Shown: positions 23,701 to 31,036, numbered from the stretch's first letter. The stretch: 39,058 bases of DNA from Clostridia bacterium (GCA_017432485.1 JAFRJB010000006.1:1-39058), one strand, 5' to 3'. Notes: generated from the letters alone by a model not told the origin. A program made the numbers and translations.

Positions 23701-24314
23701 GTCTTGACCACGTGCTTGCTTCCGGTGAAGATGTGAATGTATTTGTCTTCGATACCGAAGTGTACTCCAACACCGGCGGTCAGGCTTCCAAGGCTTCTCA
23801 GCTCGGTCAGGTAGCGCAGTTTGCGGCAGCCGGTAAGCAAATCGGCAAGAAGAGCCTTTCCGAAATTGCCATGAGCTACGGCTATGTTTATGTAGCTCAG
23901 GTGGCTATGGGTGCCGATAAGAACCAACTGCTCAAGGCACTCAAAGAGGCAGAAGCTTACAAGGGACCGTCTCTCATTATCGGTTACTCTCCTTGTGAGA
24001 TGCACAGAATTAAGAAGGGCGGCATGCAGAACTGCCAGCTTGAAATGCAAAAGGCTGTGGATGCCGGTTATTGGAACCTGTTCAGATTTAACCCGGCTCT
24101 CAAGGCAGAAGGCAAGAATCCGTTCTCCTTGGATTCCAAGGCTCCGAAGACCTCTTACATCGACTTTATCGAGGGCGAAGTCAGATATGCTTCCCTCAAA
24201 GCGATGTTCCCCGAAAAGGCTGAGAAACTCTTCCGACAGGCTGCAGACAATTCGATTGCAAAATACGAAAGACTGCAAAGACTTGTGGAATACTACGAGC
24301 CCAAGGCTGAATAA
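20712..24314 (+). CDS. nifJ: Pyruvate:ferredoxin (flavodoxin) oxidoreductase
   Basis: Oxidises pyruvate to acetyl-CoA and CO2 and reduces ferredoxin, the central step of anaerobic pyruvate metabolism. The product is 1200 aa, all domains in one chain. It starts MSRRKLSMDGNTAAAHVSYA with YPITPSSPMAE; a transketolase-like domain follows; two [4Fe-4S] ferredoxin motifs are CIQCNTCAFVCP (C706-C716) and CMGCTLCVKACP (C761-C771); CAGC (C835, C838) begins the proximal cluster; thiamine diphosphate binding shows in GDGWAYDIGYGG (about 987) and SNTGGQASK. AGGAGG lies 8 nt before ATG 20712; the 24 codons that could precede it are leader. C-ending codons and AAG dominate, unlike neighbours, which suggests very high expression. 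Confidence 0.98.
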   Translation: MSRRKLSMDGNTAAAHVSYAFTEVAAIYPITPSSPMAEVTDTWAATDKNIFGDGPARNIFGDTVKITEMQSEAGAAGAVHGSLAAGALTTTYTASQGLLLMIPNMYKIAGELLPSVIHVSARCVASHALNIFGDHSDVYACRQTGYAMLCESNQQEIMDLGAVAHLSTIKGRVPFINFFDGFRTSHEVQKIEVWDYDDLKEMVDMDAVQAFRDRALNPEHPVLRGSAENGDIFFQHREACNKYYEALPAIVEDYMGKVNAKLGTDYQLFNYYGDPDAETVIVAMGSICDVTEEVIDYLRAAGEKVGLVKVRLYRPFVQEKLAAAIPASVKKIAVLDRTKEPGALGEPLYLDVVTALNNTGRSDIKVVGGRYGLGSKDTTPASVIAVYDNLKLDEPKNSFTIGIVDDVTGHSLEEKVSPDTAPAGTISCKFWGLGGDGTVGANKNSIKIIGDHTDKYIQAYFQYDSKKTGGVTVSHLRFGDTPIKSPYYITKADFVACHNVSYILKGFKIVQDVKPGGTFLLDCQWDAAQLEEHLPASVKKYIAKNNIKFYTIDATTLATVKIGNAKVKNTILQSAFFALANILPKDEAIEYMKKMAYKSYSKKGEEIVQLNYNAIDAGADAVTAIDVPAAWADLADEAPAASATGDRADLVKFVNEIVTPVNNMDGDSLPVSAFKDMADGTFPQGAAAYEKRGVAVYVPEWDPTNCIQCNTCAFVCPHATIRPYAMTAEEAAKAPAQTKFTEKPVLKTDYKFTMAISPMDCMGCTLCVKACPVSARSEQTGKAAPLAMKAQSSQLDQQPVFDYCVENVSEKSELINATVKGSQFKQPLLEFSGSCAGCAETSYARLVTQLFGEQMYISNATGCSSIWGGSAPSTPYTVNRESGKGPAWGNSLFEDNAEHGLGIYLGQKALRERMIAKIEALNPSEEVKPIVDKFLATKDSSADNAEPAKALIEALEKCGGNGCESAQEILKYKDYLAKKSVWIFGGDGWAYDIGYGGLDHVLASGEDVNVFVFDTEVYSNTGGQASKASQLGQVAQFAAAGKQIGKKSLSEIAMSYGYVYVAQVAMGADKNQLLKALKEAEAYKGPSLIIGYSPCEMHRIKKGGMQNCQLEMQKAVDAGYWNLFRFNPALKAEGKNPFSLDSKAPKTSYIDFIEGEVRYASLKAMFPEKAEKLFRQAADNSIAKYERLQRLVEYYEPKAE

Positions 24315-24320
24315 AAAACA

Positions 24321-24352
24321 AAAACCCTCGCACCTCGCGGTGCGGGGGTTTT
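24321..24352 (+). terminator. nifJ terminator
   Basis: AAAACCCTCGCACC-TCGC-GGTGCGGGGGTTTT hairpin. Confidence 0.92.
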
Positions 24353-24353
24353 C

Positions 24354-24610
24354 GACAAATAAGGATTTGTCGCGCTCTTTGAGCGCGCAAATCCTTATTT
24401 GAAGTAATAAGGAAAAAGGAATAGTGAATAAGTGTGGGAGGGCTCTGCCCTCACCCGATTTTAACGTGCGGCAAACGCCGCACCAAAAGGAATTGAGCGA
24501 AGCGGAACGAGTGCGAGTGTCTCGCCCTCACTTCTTATCTCTTCACTATTACTTCTTACTTCAATAAGGATTTGCGAGCCCGCAAGTGGCTCCGCAAATC
24601 CTTATTTGTC
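24354..24610. repeat. Full composite modular repeat, copy 2 of the near-identical pair
   Basis: Same architecture and orientation as 4425-4680, about 96 percent identical. Differences cluster in the loops of the end palindromes; inner stem CGCGCTC-TTT-GAGCGCG here replaces GCGCG-ctctccgac-CGCGC. It starts 1-2 nt after the T run of the nifJ terminator and ends 4 nt before the -35 box of rmlA. No gene in this 390-bp gap. Confidence 0.92.
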
Positions 24611-24614
24611 GCTC

Positions 24615-24643
24615 TTGACTATTTACATAAATTGGTATATATT
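24615..24643 (+). promoter_or_regulatory. rml operon promoter
   Basis: TTGACT (24615-24620), 17-nt spacer, TATATT (24638-24643), followed by a leader of about 57 nt. Confidence 0.7.
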
Positions 24644-24706
24644 ATATTTATATAAATATGCCTATATTTATATCATCTTAATTATGCATGAAACGGAGTT
24701 TCTCAT

Positions 24707-25651
24707 ATGAAAGGAATTATTTTGGCAGGCGGCAGCGGCACCAGACTTTACCCGCTGACAACCGTGACATCCAAACAGCTTTTACCGATTTATGACAAGC
24801 CGATGATTTATTACCCGCTGTCCACTTTAATGCTGGCGGGCATTCGGGAAATCCTGGTTATTTCCACGCCGGATGATACCCCGAAGTTTATGGACTTACT
24901 CGGTGACGGCAGCCAGTTTGGTTTAGACATTCAGTATGCCATTCAGGAATCGCCTGACGGTTTGGCGCAAGCCTTTGTCATTGGCGAGGACTTTATCGGC
25001 GATGATGATGTCGCCATGATTTTGGGCGATAATATTTTCTATGGCTCCGGTCTCGGGCATATGCTGCGCGAAGCGGCAACGATGAAAAGCCCGGCAACCA
25101 TTTTTGCTTACTATTTAGAGAACCCCACCGCGTTCGGCGTGGTTGAATTTGATGAAAAAGGTAAGGCGGTTTCGATTGAAGAAAAGCCGAAGCACCCGAA
25201 GTCAAACTATGCTGTGACCGGCTTGTATTTTTATGACAACAAGGTTGTTGAGATTGCCAAAAATCTTGAAAAGAGCGCCAGAGGCGAATATGAGATTACC
25301 GATGTCAACGAGGCGTATTTAAAAGCCGGTGAGCTGGATGTCAAGCAGCTCGGCAGAGGTTACGCGTGGTTAGATACCGGAACAGTCGATGCACTGCTGG
25401 ATGCGGCAAACTTTATTAAGACTATTGAAAGTTTGCAGGGCATTCAAATTTCCGCTCCCGAAGAGATTGCCTACAACAACCGCTGGATTACCAAGGCGAA
25501 ACTTTTGAAGAGTGCGGAAGCTTACGGTAAATCCAACTACGGCAGGCATCTGCTCAAAGTGGCAAGAGGTGAAATTCTTTACAATAACCCCAATCCCAAT
25601 GCGAAGAAATCACAGGTTATCAGACCTGTTTGGGGTAAAGAACAATCATAG
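24707..25651 (+). CDS. rmlA: Glucose-1-phosphate thymidylyltransferase
   Basis: Makes dTDP-glucose from dTTP and glucose-1-phosphate, first step of dTDP-L-rhamnose synthesis. The product is 314 aa. Nucleotide-binding GGSGTRLYP (8-16), [29 protein letters not shown], a catalytic-domain [20 protein letters not shown] and [10 protein letters not shown] are all family motifs. It is about 20 residues longer than the usual 290, with an added C-terminal tail ([21 protein letters not shown]). ACGGAG precedes ATG. It heads rmlA-rmlC-rmlD; rmlB (dTDP-glucose 4,6-dehydratase) is missing from the window. Confidence 0.96.
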   Translation: MKGIILAGGSGTRLYPLTTVTSKQLLPIYDKPMIYYPLSTLMLAGIREILVISTPDDTPKFMDLLGDGSQFGLDIQYAIQESPDGLAQAFVIGEDFIGDDDVAMILGDNIFYGSGLGHMLREAATMKSPATIFAYYLENPTAFGVVEFDEKGKAVSIEEKPKHPKSNYAVTGLYFYDNKVVEIAKNLEKSARGEYEITDVNEAYLKAGELDVKQLGRGYAWLDTGTVDALLDAANFIKTIESLQGIQISAPEEIAYNNRWITKAKLLKSAEAYGKSNYGRHLLKVARGEILYNNPNPNAKKSQVIRPVWGKEQS

Positions 25652-25655
25652 TGTT

Positions 25656-25736
25656 GCTACGCTTGGTGATATGTCTCACCAAGTAAAAAACGACGTTTTG
25701 GCTACGCCAAAGTTTTTGGCGGGCGCTGCCCGCACA
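25656..25736. repeat. String of hairpins between rmlA and rmlC
   Basis: CTTGGTGA/TCACCAAG, AAAACGACGTTTT, TTTGGC-TAC-GCCAAA and GCGGGC-GCT-GCCCGC occur in a row in a 105-nt gap. The 3-nt loops and the GACG motif resemble modules of the local repeat family but the heptamers are absent. They may stabilise or attenuate the rml transcript. Confidence 0.55.
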
Positions 25737-25762
25737 CTATTAGAAGTTATGAGGCAATGAAC

Positions 25763-26326
25763 ATGACAAAGGAAAAAACTTCTTTAGAAGGTGTTTATAT
25801 TATTACCCCGCAGGTATTTGGTGATAACCGCGGGTGGTTTTGCGAAACCTATTCGGCACAAAAGTTACGTGAAATCGGGATTGATACCGTTTTTGTGCAG
25901 GATAATCAGTCCTATTCCAAAGGAAAGAATACCATTCGCGGCTTGCATTTTCAGCTTGCCCCGAAGGCACAGACCAAACTGTTGCGCTGCACAAGGGGTA
26001 AAATCTTAGATGTGGCGGTGGATATCCGCAAGGGCAGCCCGCAGTTTGGCAAGTGGGTTGCGGTAGAACTTTCTGCCGAAAACAAAAAGATGATTTACAT
26101 TCCCAAAGGCTTTGCACATGCGTTTTTAACGTTGAGTGAAGATGTGGAAGTGCAGTATAAAGTCGACCAATACTACAGCCCTACGCATGATCGTTCTATT
26201 CTTTTTAGCGATCCGGCTATCGGTATTGAGTGGGGAATTAATAACCCGATTTTATCCGAGAAAGATTTGAATGCACCGCTTTTAAGTGAAAGCGATGTCA
26301 ACTATATTTTTGGAGAGAATTGCTGA
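25763..26326 (+). CDS. rmlC: dTDP-4-dehydrorhamnose 3,5-epimerase
   Basis: Epimerises dTDP-4-keto-6-deoxyglucose at C3 and C5. The product is 187 aa, a cupin. RGLHFQ (59-64) holds the catalytic base H62; KLLRCTRGKILDVAVDIRKGSPQ, FAHAF (117-121) and Y132 (VQYK) are the usual active-site elements. I prefer ATG 25763 because GAGG lies 8 nt before it; the in-frame ATG at 25757 is only 2 nt from GAGG. It is separated from rmlD by 3 nt. Confidence 0.95.
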   Translation: MTKEKTSLEGVYIITPQVFGDNRGWFCETYSAQKLREIGIDTVFVQDNQSYSKGKNTIRGLHFQLAPKAQTKLLRCTRGKILDVAVDIRKGSPQFGKWVAVELSAENKKMIYIPKGFAHAFLTLSEDVEVQYKVDQYYSPTHDRSILFSDPAIGIEWGINNPILSEKDLNAPLLSESDVNYIFGENC

Positions 26327-26329
26327 TTT

Positions 26330-27193
26330 ATGGAAAACATTCTCGTGACCGGTGTAAAAGGTCAATTAGGGCACGATGTGGTCTTGGAACTGGAAAGCAG
26401 AGGCATTCTCTGTAAAGGGGTCGATGTCGATGACTTTGACTTGACCAATGCGGCGAAAACCGAACATTATGTCAAGACCTTTCAGCCTACGGCAGTCATT
26501 CACTGCGCGGCGTATACCAATGTCAATGCCGCCGAAGAAAATGAGGAACTCTGTCGCAAAATCAATGTGGAAGGTACGCGCAATATTGCCGAAGCGTGCC
26601 GCTATTTAAAATGTAAGCTCATTTATATCAGCTCCGACTATGTGTTTGACGGCAGCGGCGAAACACCGAAGAATATCGATGAGCCTACCGCGCCGCTGAA
26701 TGTATACGGGCAAACGAAATTAGACGGTGAAGCAGCGGCAAGACTCAATCCGCAGACCTTTGTGGTGCGCACCTCGTGGGTATATGGGCTTAACGGCAAT
26801 AATTTTGTCAAAACTATGTTAAACCTCGGCAGACAGAAGACAGAACTGAGTGTGGTTGCCGACCAAATCGGCTCGCCGACTTATACCAAAGATTTAGCGA
26901 AGTTGCTTGCAGATATGGTAATGACCACGAAATACGGCACCTATCACGCCACTAACGAGGGATTTTGCTCTTGGGCGGAATTTGCTGCGGCAATTATGAA
27001 GGAAGCGCAGCTTGCCTGCCGCATCGTGCCGGTGTATTCGGCGGCATTTCCGTCGCCGGCGAAGCGCCCGCTCAATTCGCGGCTTTCCAAAATCAGTTTG
27101 GATTTTGCTTCTTTTCAGCGCCTGCCGGATTGGCACAATGCACTCTCAAGATATATCATTGAATTAGCACAAAACGGGCAGTTACCGGAGTAA
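26330..27193 (+). CDS. rmlD: dTDP-4-dehydrorhamnose reductase
   Basis: NAD(P)H-dependent last step giving dTDP-L-rhamnose. The product is 287 aa, an extended short-chain dehydrogenase: TGVKGQLG (7-14) is the nucleotide loop, DVDDFDLTN, HCAAYTNVNAAE, SSDYVFDG (101-108) and YGQTK (126-130) supply the Tyr-Lys pair. Its last 16 nt form the left arm of a terminator. The set suggests rhamnose in a wall polysaccharide; the glycosyltransferases are not here. Confidence 0.95.
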   Translation: MENILVTGVKGQLGHDVVLELESRGILCKGVDVDDFDLTNAAKTEHYVKTFQPTAVIHCAAYTNVNAAEENEELCRKINVEGTRNIAEACRYLKCKLIYISSDYVFDGSGETPKNIDEPTAPLNVYGQTKLDGEAAARLNPQTFVVRTSWVYGLNGNNFVKTMLNLGRQKTELSVVADQIGSPTYTKDLAKLLADMVMTTKYGTYHATNEGFCSWAEFAAAIMKEAQLACRIVPVYSAAFPSPAKRPLNSRLSKISLDFASFQRLPDWHNALSRYIIELAQNGQLPE

Positions 27194-27209
27194 ACTGCCC
27201 CATTGTTTT
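27178..27209 (+). terminator. rml operon terminator
   Basis: GGGCAGTT/AACTGCCC with loop ACCGGAGTA, then CATTGTTTTATT. It overlaps the rmlD stop. Some read-through into the following gene is possible because no strong promoter is seen in the 32 nt between. Confidence 0.75.
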
Positions 27210-27225
27210 ATTGGAGATTATACTA

Positions 27226-29064
27226 TTGAAGAAAAGAATTATTGCATTAGTTTTATTATTGATAATGGTATTAAGCCTGTTACCGTTACAGGCATATGCG
27301 CAGAGTGCGCTACCGCAGTCTGCACAGAGCACCGGTGAACTGCAGCAGACCGAAGAAGAACCGCAGCCGCCGGAAGAACCGCCGATTTTAGAAGAAATCC
27401 ACTTTGTCGACCCGAGTGTTACGCTTGGTGAAGGGCAAAGTGTTAAACTTATGTTTACCACGGTTCCCGCGGATTTTGCGGCGGACTATCAGTTTACTTC
27501 CTCTTTGGAAAGTGTGGCAACTGTTGACAGCGAAGGCAATGTGACGGCAATCGCCGAGGGCACGGCACTTATTACTGTCAGCTACGGCGAAATCAGCGAC
27601 ACCATGGAAATTATTGTAGAAAAAGCTGTAGTTCCCGCCGAGAGCATTCGTTTTTGGAAAAGCGATTTCTGCTTAGGATTGGGGGAAAGCGTCACTGCGC
27701 TTATCCTCCCGACACCGACAAACGCAACGCTCGAAGGGTTGCTTTTTTCCACTTCCGATAAGCGCATTTTAACAGTCAATCAAAACGGTGTTATTACTGC
27801 CAAAAAAGTCGGCAAAGCCACTATTACCGCCGCTCTGGGCAAACTCAAAGCAAGTGTGAAGATTGAAGTCAAAAATGCGCCGAAAACACTTTCTTTGAAC
27901 TATAAGGATGTCAAGCTCGGCTTGGGAGAAACTACCTTAGATTTGGATTCTTCCTGTAAAGGCGGTTATGCGTTGGTGCGCAACTTTGTTTCTTCCAACA
28001 AAAATGTTGTTACCGTTACTTCTTCCGGTAAAGTAAAAGCTGTGGGGAAGGGCAGCGCTAAAATTACATGTACGGTTTATAACGGACTAAAAACCGTGTG
28101 TAAAATTACGGTGGGGGCAGCGCCGACTTCCGTTAAATTTAAGCAGGCAAGCACCACCATGCAGTTGGGCACCCATGCCAAGACAACGGCTTTTACGATA
28201 AATAAGGGAGCCTATTCATTTTATTCGAGAATTACTTCTTCCAACAACAGCATTGTGACTGTTTTTAAAAACGGTACCCTCAAAGCACTTAAGGCAGGCA
28301 AAGCAAAGGTGACGGTGCGCTTGTTTAACGGCGTGTATGCCCAACAGACAGTTGTGGTTAAAAAGGATCAGGTTTTCAGCCCGAATAAAACATCGCTTGC
28401 GGCTTCCTGTACCTATACCCATGTGCAGCGTTATATCTACGGTAAGTCCTACCAAAAACAGATTTTAGAAGCTTATATTATTAATCCTTTTAATAAGAAA
28501 ACGCTCTTTATTGACTTTACCGTTCACGGTTTTGAAGATGCTTCTTATAGAGACGGTAAGTACTTAACCAACGAGGCAAATAAACTCATTTCTTACTATG
28601 CAAAGTACCCCAAAGAGTTAGGCAATTACCGCTTGGTGATTGTGCCTTGCGCCAATCCGGACGGCGCCTATCACGGTAAAAATAACCTCAGAGCCTGTGC
28701 TTCGGCATTCGGCAGATGCACCGCTAACCATGTGGATATCAATCGCGACTTCTTAAGCCGCAAAGCAGTCGAAACGAGGGGACTAATCAAAATCATCGAT
28801 CTCTGTAAGCCAAATGTGTATTTGAATTGCCACGGCTGGCTCGATGAAGCAATCGGCACTTCCTCGCTTTGCACGATTGTGCAAAATTCGCTGCATTTGT
28901 CGTATTCTTTGCGCAACCGTTATGCCTATGACCAGGGCTATGCTATCGGCTATGTGCGGGCAAAATACGGTATTCCGTGTTGCCTGGTTGAGTACCCGGC
29001 ACCCAATGCCATTTCCCATAAAAACACGGTGAATATGATACAAAAAATCATAAAAACCTATTAG
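27226..29064 (+). CDS. Secreted protein with four Ig-like (BIG2) domains and an M14-type metallocarboxypeptidase domain
   Basis: The product is 612 aa. A signal peptide (1-25, KKRIIALVLLLIMVLSLLP...AYA) is followed by a Gln/Glu/Pro linker, then four BIG2-like repeats of about 80 residues (about 43-385; each with a 'V.....G.V.A...G.A.ITV' pattern) and a C-terminal M14 peptidase (about 390-612). Zinc ligands H434 and E437 (VHGFED) and H536 (NCHGW), substrate-binding R507 (DINRDF) and catalytic E589 (LVEYP) are all present, so it should be active. Ig domains probably hold it in the cell wall; cleavage of wall stem peptides is the likely role (inference). The start is TTG 27226, 9 nt after GGAG. 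No sortase motif or membrane anchor. Confidence 0.9.
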   Translation: MKKRIIALVLLLIMVLSLLPLQAYAQSALPQSAQSTGELQQTEEEPQPPEEPPILEEIHFVDPSVTLGEGQSVKLMFTTVPADFAADYQFTSSLESVATVDSEGNVTAIAEGTALITVSYGEISDTMEIIVEKAVVPAESIRFWKSDFCLGLGESVTALILPTPTNATLEGLLFSTSDKRILTVNQNGVITAKKVGKATITAALGKLKASVKIEVKNAPKTLSLNYKDVKLGLGETTLDLDSSCKGGYALVRNFVSSNKNVVTVTSSGKVKAVGKGSAKITCTVYNGLKTVCKITVGAAPTSVKFKQASTTMQLGTHAKTTAFTINKGAYSFYSRITSSNNSIVTVFKNGTLKALKAGKAKVTVRLFNGVYAQQTVVVKKDQVFSPNKTSLAASCTYTHVQRYIYGKSYQKQILEAYIINPFNKKTLFIDFTVHGFEDASYRDGKYLTNEANKLISYYAKYPKELGNYRLVIVPCANPDGAYHGKNNLRACASAFGRCTANHVDINRDFLSRKAVETRGLIKIIDLCKPNVYLNCHGWLDEAIGTSSLCTIVQNSLHLSYSLRNRYAYDQGYAIGYVRAKYGIPCCLVEYPAPNAISHKNTVNMIQKIIKTY

Positions 29065-29071
29065 AAAATAA

Positions 29072-29105
29072 GCGGGAATATAAATGAATATTTCCGCTTT
29101 TTTTA
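29072..29105 (+). terminator. Terminator of the M14 peptidase gene
   Basis: GCGGGAATAT/ATATTTCCGC (one G-T pair) followed by TTTTTTTA. Confidence 0.9.
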
Positions 29106-29159
29106 TTGCATAAATCGGTATGGATTTTTAACTCGGTAACAAGCCCTGCGCGCGGGTGA

Positions 29160-29209
29160 TTGACACAATGTATAGTTATATGGTATAATACTAATACTAT
29201 TGATTGTAT
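29160..29209 (+). promoter_or_regulatory. nrdR promoter with a pair of NrdR-box-like sites
   Basis: TTGACA (29160-29165), 18-nt spacer, TATAAT (29184-29189). ACACAATGTATAGTTA (29163-29178) and ATACTATTGATTGTAT (29194-29209) match the published NrdR box acaCwAtATaTwGtgt at 13 and 12 of 16 positions. Their starts are 31 bp apart, the spacing known for paired NrdR boxes. One covers the -35, the other the start of transcription, so this implies autorepression. Confidence 0.65.
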
Positions 29210-29225
29210 AGGGGAGAAGTATGTC

Positions 29226-29678
29226 ATGAAATGTCCATACTGTGCACATGAAGAAAGCAAAGTTATCGACTCCAGACCGACCGATGAAGGCGAAAAAATC
29301 AGAAGGCGCAGAGAGTGCTTAAAATGCGGCAAGCGTTTTACCACTTATGAAGTGATTGAATCCGTGCCGATTTTGGTCATTAAGCGCGACAAATCCAGAG
29401 AAGCATTTGACTCGCAAAAGCTCTTAAACGGTATGCTTCGCGCCTGCGAAAAAAGGCCGGTGGAATACGCGACTCTTGAAAAAGCCATCAGCGAGATTGA
29501 GGCGACCATTCAAAACTCTTTCGAGCGAGAAATCACTTCCGAAAAAATCGGTGAGTTGGTTATGGAAAAACTTAAGGATATTGACGAAGTGGCTTATGTG
29601 CGCTTTGCTTCCGTTTACAGGCAGTTTACGGATGTAAGCACCTTTATTGCAGAGGTCAATAAATTATTAAATAAATAG
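29226..29678 (+). CDS. nrdR: Transcriptional repressor NrdR
   Basis: Represses ribonucleotide reductase genes according to the ATP/dATP state. The product is 150 aa, the standard length. A zinc ribbon MKCPYC...KVIDSR...[17 protein letters not shown] (C3, C6, C31, C34) is followed by the ATP-cone (about 45-135, [24 protein letters not shown]). ATG 29226 follows GGGGAG; an upstream in-frame extension would run through the promoter. No nrd structural gene is in the window. It precedes spoIVB-spo0A but is closed off by a terminator. Confidence 0.97.
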   Translation: MKCPYCAHEESKVIDSRPTDEGEKIRRRRECLKCGKRFTTYEVIESVPILVIKRDKSREAFDSQKLLNGMLRACEKRPVEYATLEKAISEIEATIQNSFEREITSEKIGELVMEKLKDIDEVAYVRFASVYRQFTDVSTFIAEVNKLLNK

Positions 29679-29704
29679 GTTTTATTTCCATTTTATTTAT
29701 ACAA

Positions 29705-29740
29705 AGCGGTTCGTGAAAGCGAACCGCTGTTTCTTTTTTT
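29705..29740 (+). terminator. nrdR terminator
   Basis: AGCGGTTCG-TGAAAG-CGAACCGCT followed by GTTTC and seven T. Confidence 0.92.
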
Positions 29741-29745
29741 ACCAA

Positions 29746-29774
29746 CTATATTTTTTGCGCGAAAGCAAACAATA
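29746..29774 (+). promoter_or_regulatory. Candidate forespore (sigma-F/G) promoter of spoIVB
   Basis: CTATA (29746-29750), 14-nt spacer, GCAAACAATA (29765-29774), which fits the sigma-F -10 pattern GSnnAnAhTr. spoIVB is forespore-expressed in Bacillus. No sigma-A promoter is seen. Weak evidence because these patterns are degenerate. Confidence 0.35.
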
Positions 29775-29790
29775 ATTAGAGGGTGAAAAT

Positions 29791-30813
29791 TTGAAAAATA
29801 TCAGAAATATGATTTCTCTGATTTTGGTGATTGTGTTTGCGGTTTTTGTGAGCAATTATGATGAGAGCACGCAAGCTGCTGCCGCAATCAGCCAAAATAC
29901 GGTCAGCATCAGCGGGGAAAGCTTCGGCATAAAAATGCATACGCAGGGGGTGTTGGTGATTTCCGCTGCGGCGGTGCAGACAGAGAATGGTGAGAAAAAT
30001 CCTGCCGGTGATTTAGGGCTGCGCGCCGGCGATGTGATTACGCACATTGGCGGGAAAGAAGTCAAAAGTTGCGCAGCGGTTTCGGAAGCGATTGAAGCAA
30101 GCGGCGGAAAAGAGCTGATTATTACGCTGCGGCGCGGGAATGAAGAAAAATCCGTGGCGTTGACACCGGTGCTGTGCAGTTCCAGCGGTACCTATAAAGC
30201 AGGGCTTTGGATACGCGACTCCTCGGCAGGCATCGGCACGGTCACTTTTTATGATAAAAGCGGCAATTTCGGTGCGCTCGGTCACGGCGTGACAGATGCG
30301 GATACCCAAACACTTTTGCCGCTGCGCAACGGTGAAGCGGTGCAAAGTGAAATTATCGGCTTTTCCCAAGCCAAAAAAGGCGTTGCCGGGGAATTATACG
30401 GTGTGTTAACCAACCAAAAAATCGGAAGCATCACCAAAAATACCGAGGGCGGTGTTTACGGAAAAACCGATTCCCCGCAAGGGAATTTAGCATATATCCC
30501 CGTCGCACAGCCAAAAGAAATCAAGAGCGGGAAAGCCACGCTGCTGACCACGATTGATGAAAAAGGTGTTCAGGAATTTGAAGTCAATATTCAGTTTATT
30601 AATATGCTCAGTACCGGTTACAAGGATATGATTGTGAAGGTAACGGACAAAAAACTGCTTGAAAAAACCGGCGGTATTTTGCAGGGAATGAGAGGCAGCC
30701 CGATTGTTCAAAACGGTAAATTTGTCGGGGCGCTGACACATGTCTTTCTCAACCGACCGGACCTGGGTTATGCCGTGTTCGGGTATAAAATGGTTAATTT
30801 GGCAAAACAGTGA
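29791..30813 (+). CDS. spoIVB: SpoIVB sporulation signalling serine protease
   Basis: Secreted by the forespore; it cleaves SpoIVFA and so releases pro-sigma-K processing. The product is 340 aa: an N-terminal membrane segment (7-22), a PDZ domain (about 45-125, with LGLRAGDVITHIGGKEV) and an S55 peptidase domain with catalytic H165 (ALGHGVTD) and S303 (GMRGSPIVQNGKFVGALTHV). The start is TTG 29791 with AGAGGGTG just upstream. It is followed by spo0A, the conserved order in spore-formers. No spoIVFA/FB in the window. Confidence 0.95.
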   Translation: MKNIRNMISLILVIVFAVFVSNYDESTQAAAAISQNTVSISGESFGIKMHTQGVLVISAAAVQTENGEKNPAGDLGLRAGDVITHIGGKEVKSCAAVSEAIEASGGKELIITLRRGNEEKSVALTPVLCSSSGTYKAGLWIRDSSAGIGTVTFYDKSGNFGALGHGVTDADTQTLLPLRNGEAVQSEIIGFSQAKKGVAGELYGVLTNQKIGSITKNTEGGVYGKTDSPQGNLAYIPVAQPKEIKSGKATLLTTIDEKGVQEFEVNIQFINMLSTGYKDMIVKVTDKKLLEKTGGILQGMRGSPIVQNGKFVGALTHVFLNRPDLGYAVFGYKMVNLAKQ

Positions 30814-30856
30814 GAACGGTGAACGACTAAACTCCGACTATTCTCAACTGAATACG

Positions 30857-30908
30857 AAAAAAGAAGGCTGTCGGATAAGATTGACCTTATTCGACAGCCT
30901 TCTTTTTT
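30857..30908 (+). terminator. Strong terminator between spoIVB and spo0A
   Basis: A 17-bp GC-containing stem beginning GAAGGCTGTCGGATAAG (loop ATTGAC), extended by A/T pairs to about 23 bp, with an A run before and a T run after, so it can work on both strands. Confidence 0.92.
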
Positions 30909-30976
30909 CTTTGCGTACAGAAAACGGCAAATCATAAATAATTCCCAAAATTTGTAAATTATTTTGCCAAAAACTA

Positions 30977-31005
30977 TTGCCAAAATTTCCCAAATATGGT
31001 AAAAT
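30977..31005 (+). promoter_or_regulatory. spo0A vegetative promoter
   Basis: TTGCCA (30977-30982), 17-nt spacer, TAAAAT (31000-31005). No clear 0A box (TGTCGAA type) is visible close by. Confidence 0.65.
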
Positions 31006-31036
31006 CTGGAAAAACTAAAGAAAAGGAGTTCGAACA

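Noticed and set aside
22425..24278. A 617-codon open frame antisense to nifJ, and a 418-codon one at 21054-22310
   Set aside because: Both lie wholly inside nifJ, whose domains and cysteine motifs are intact; they are by-products of its codon bias and have no ribosome site or recognisable domain.
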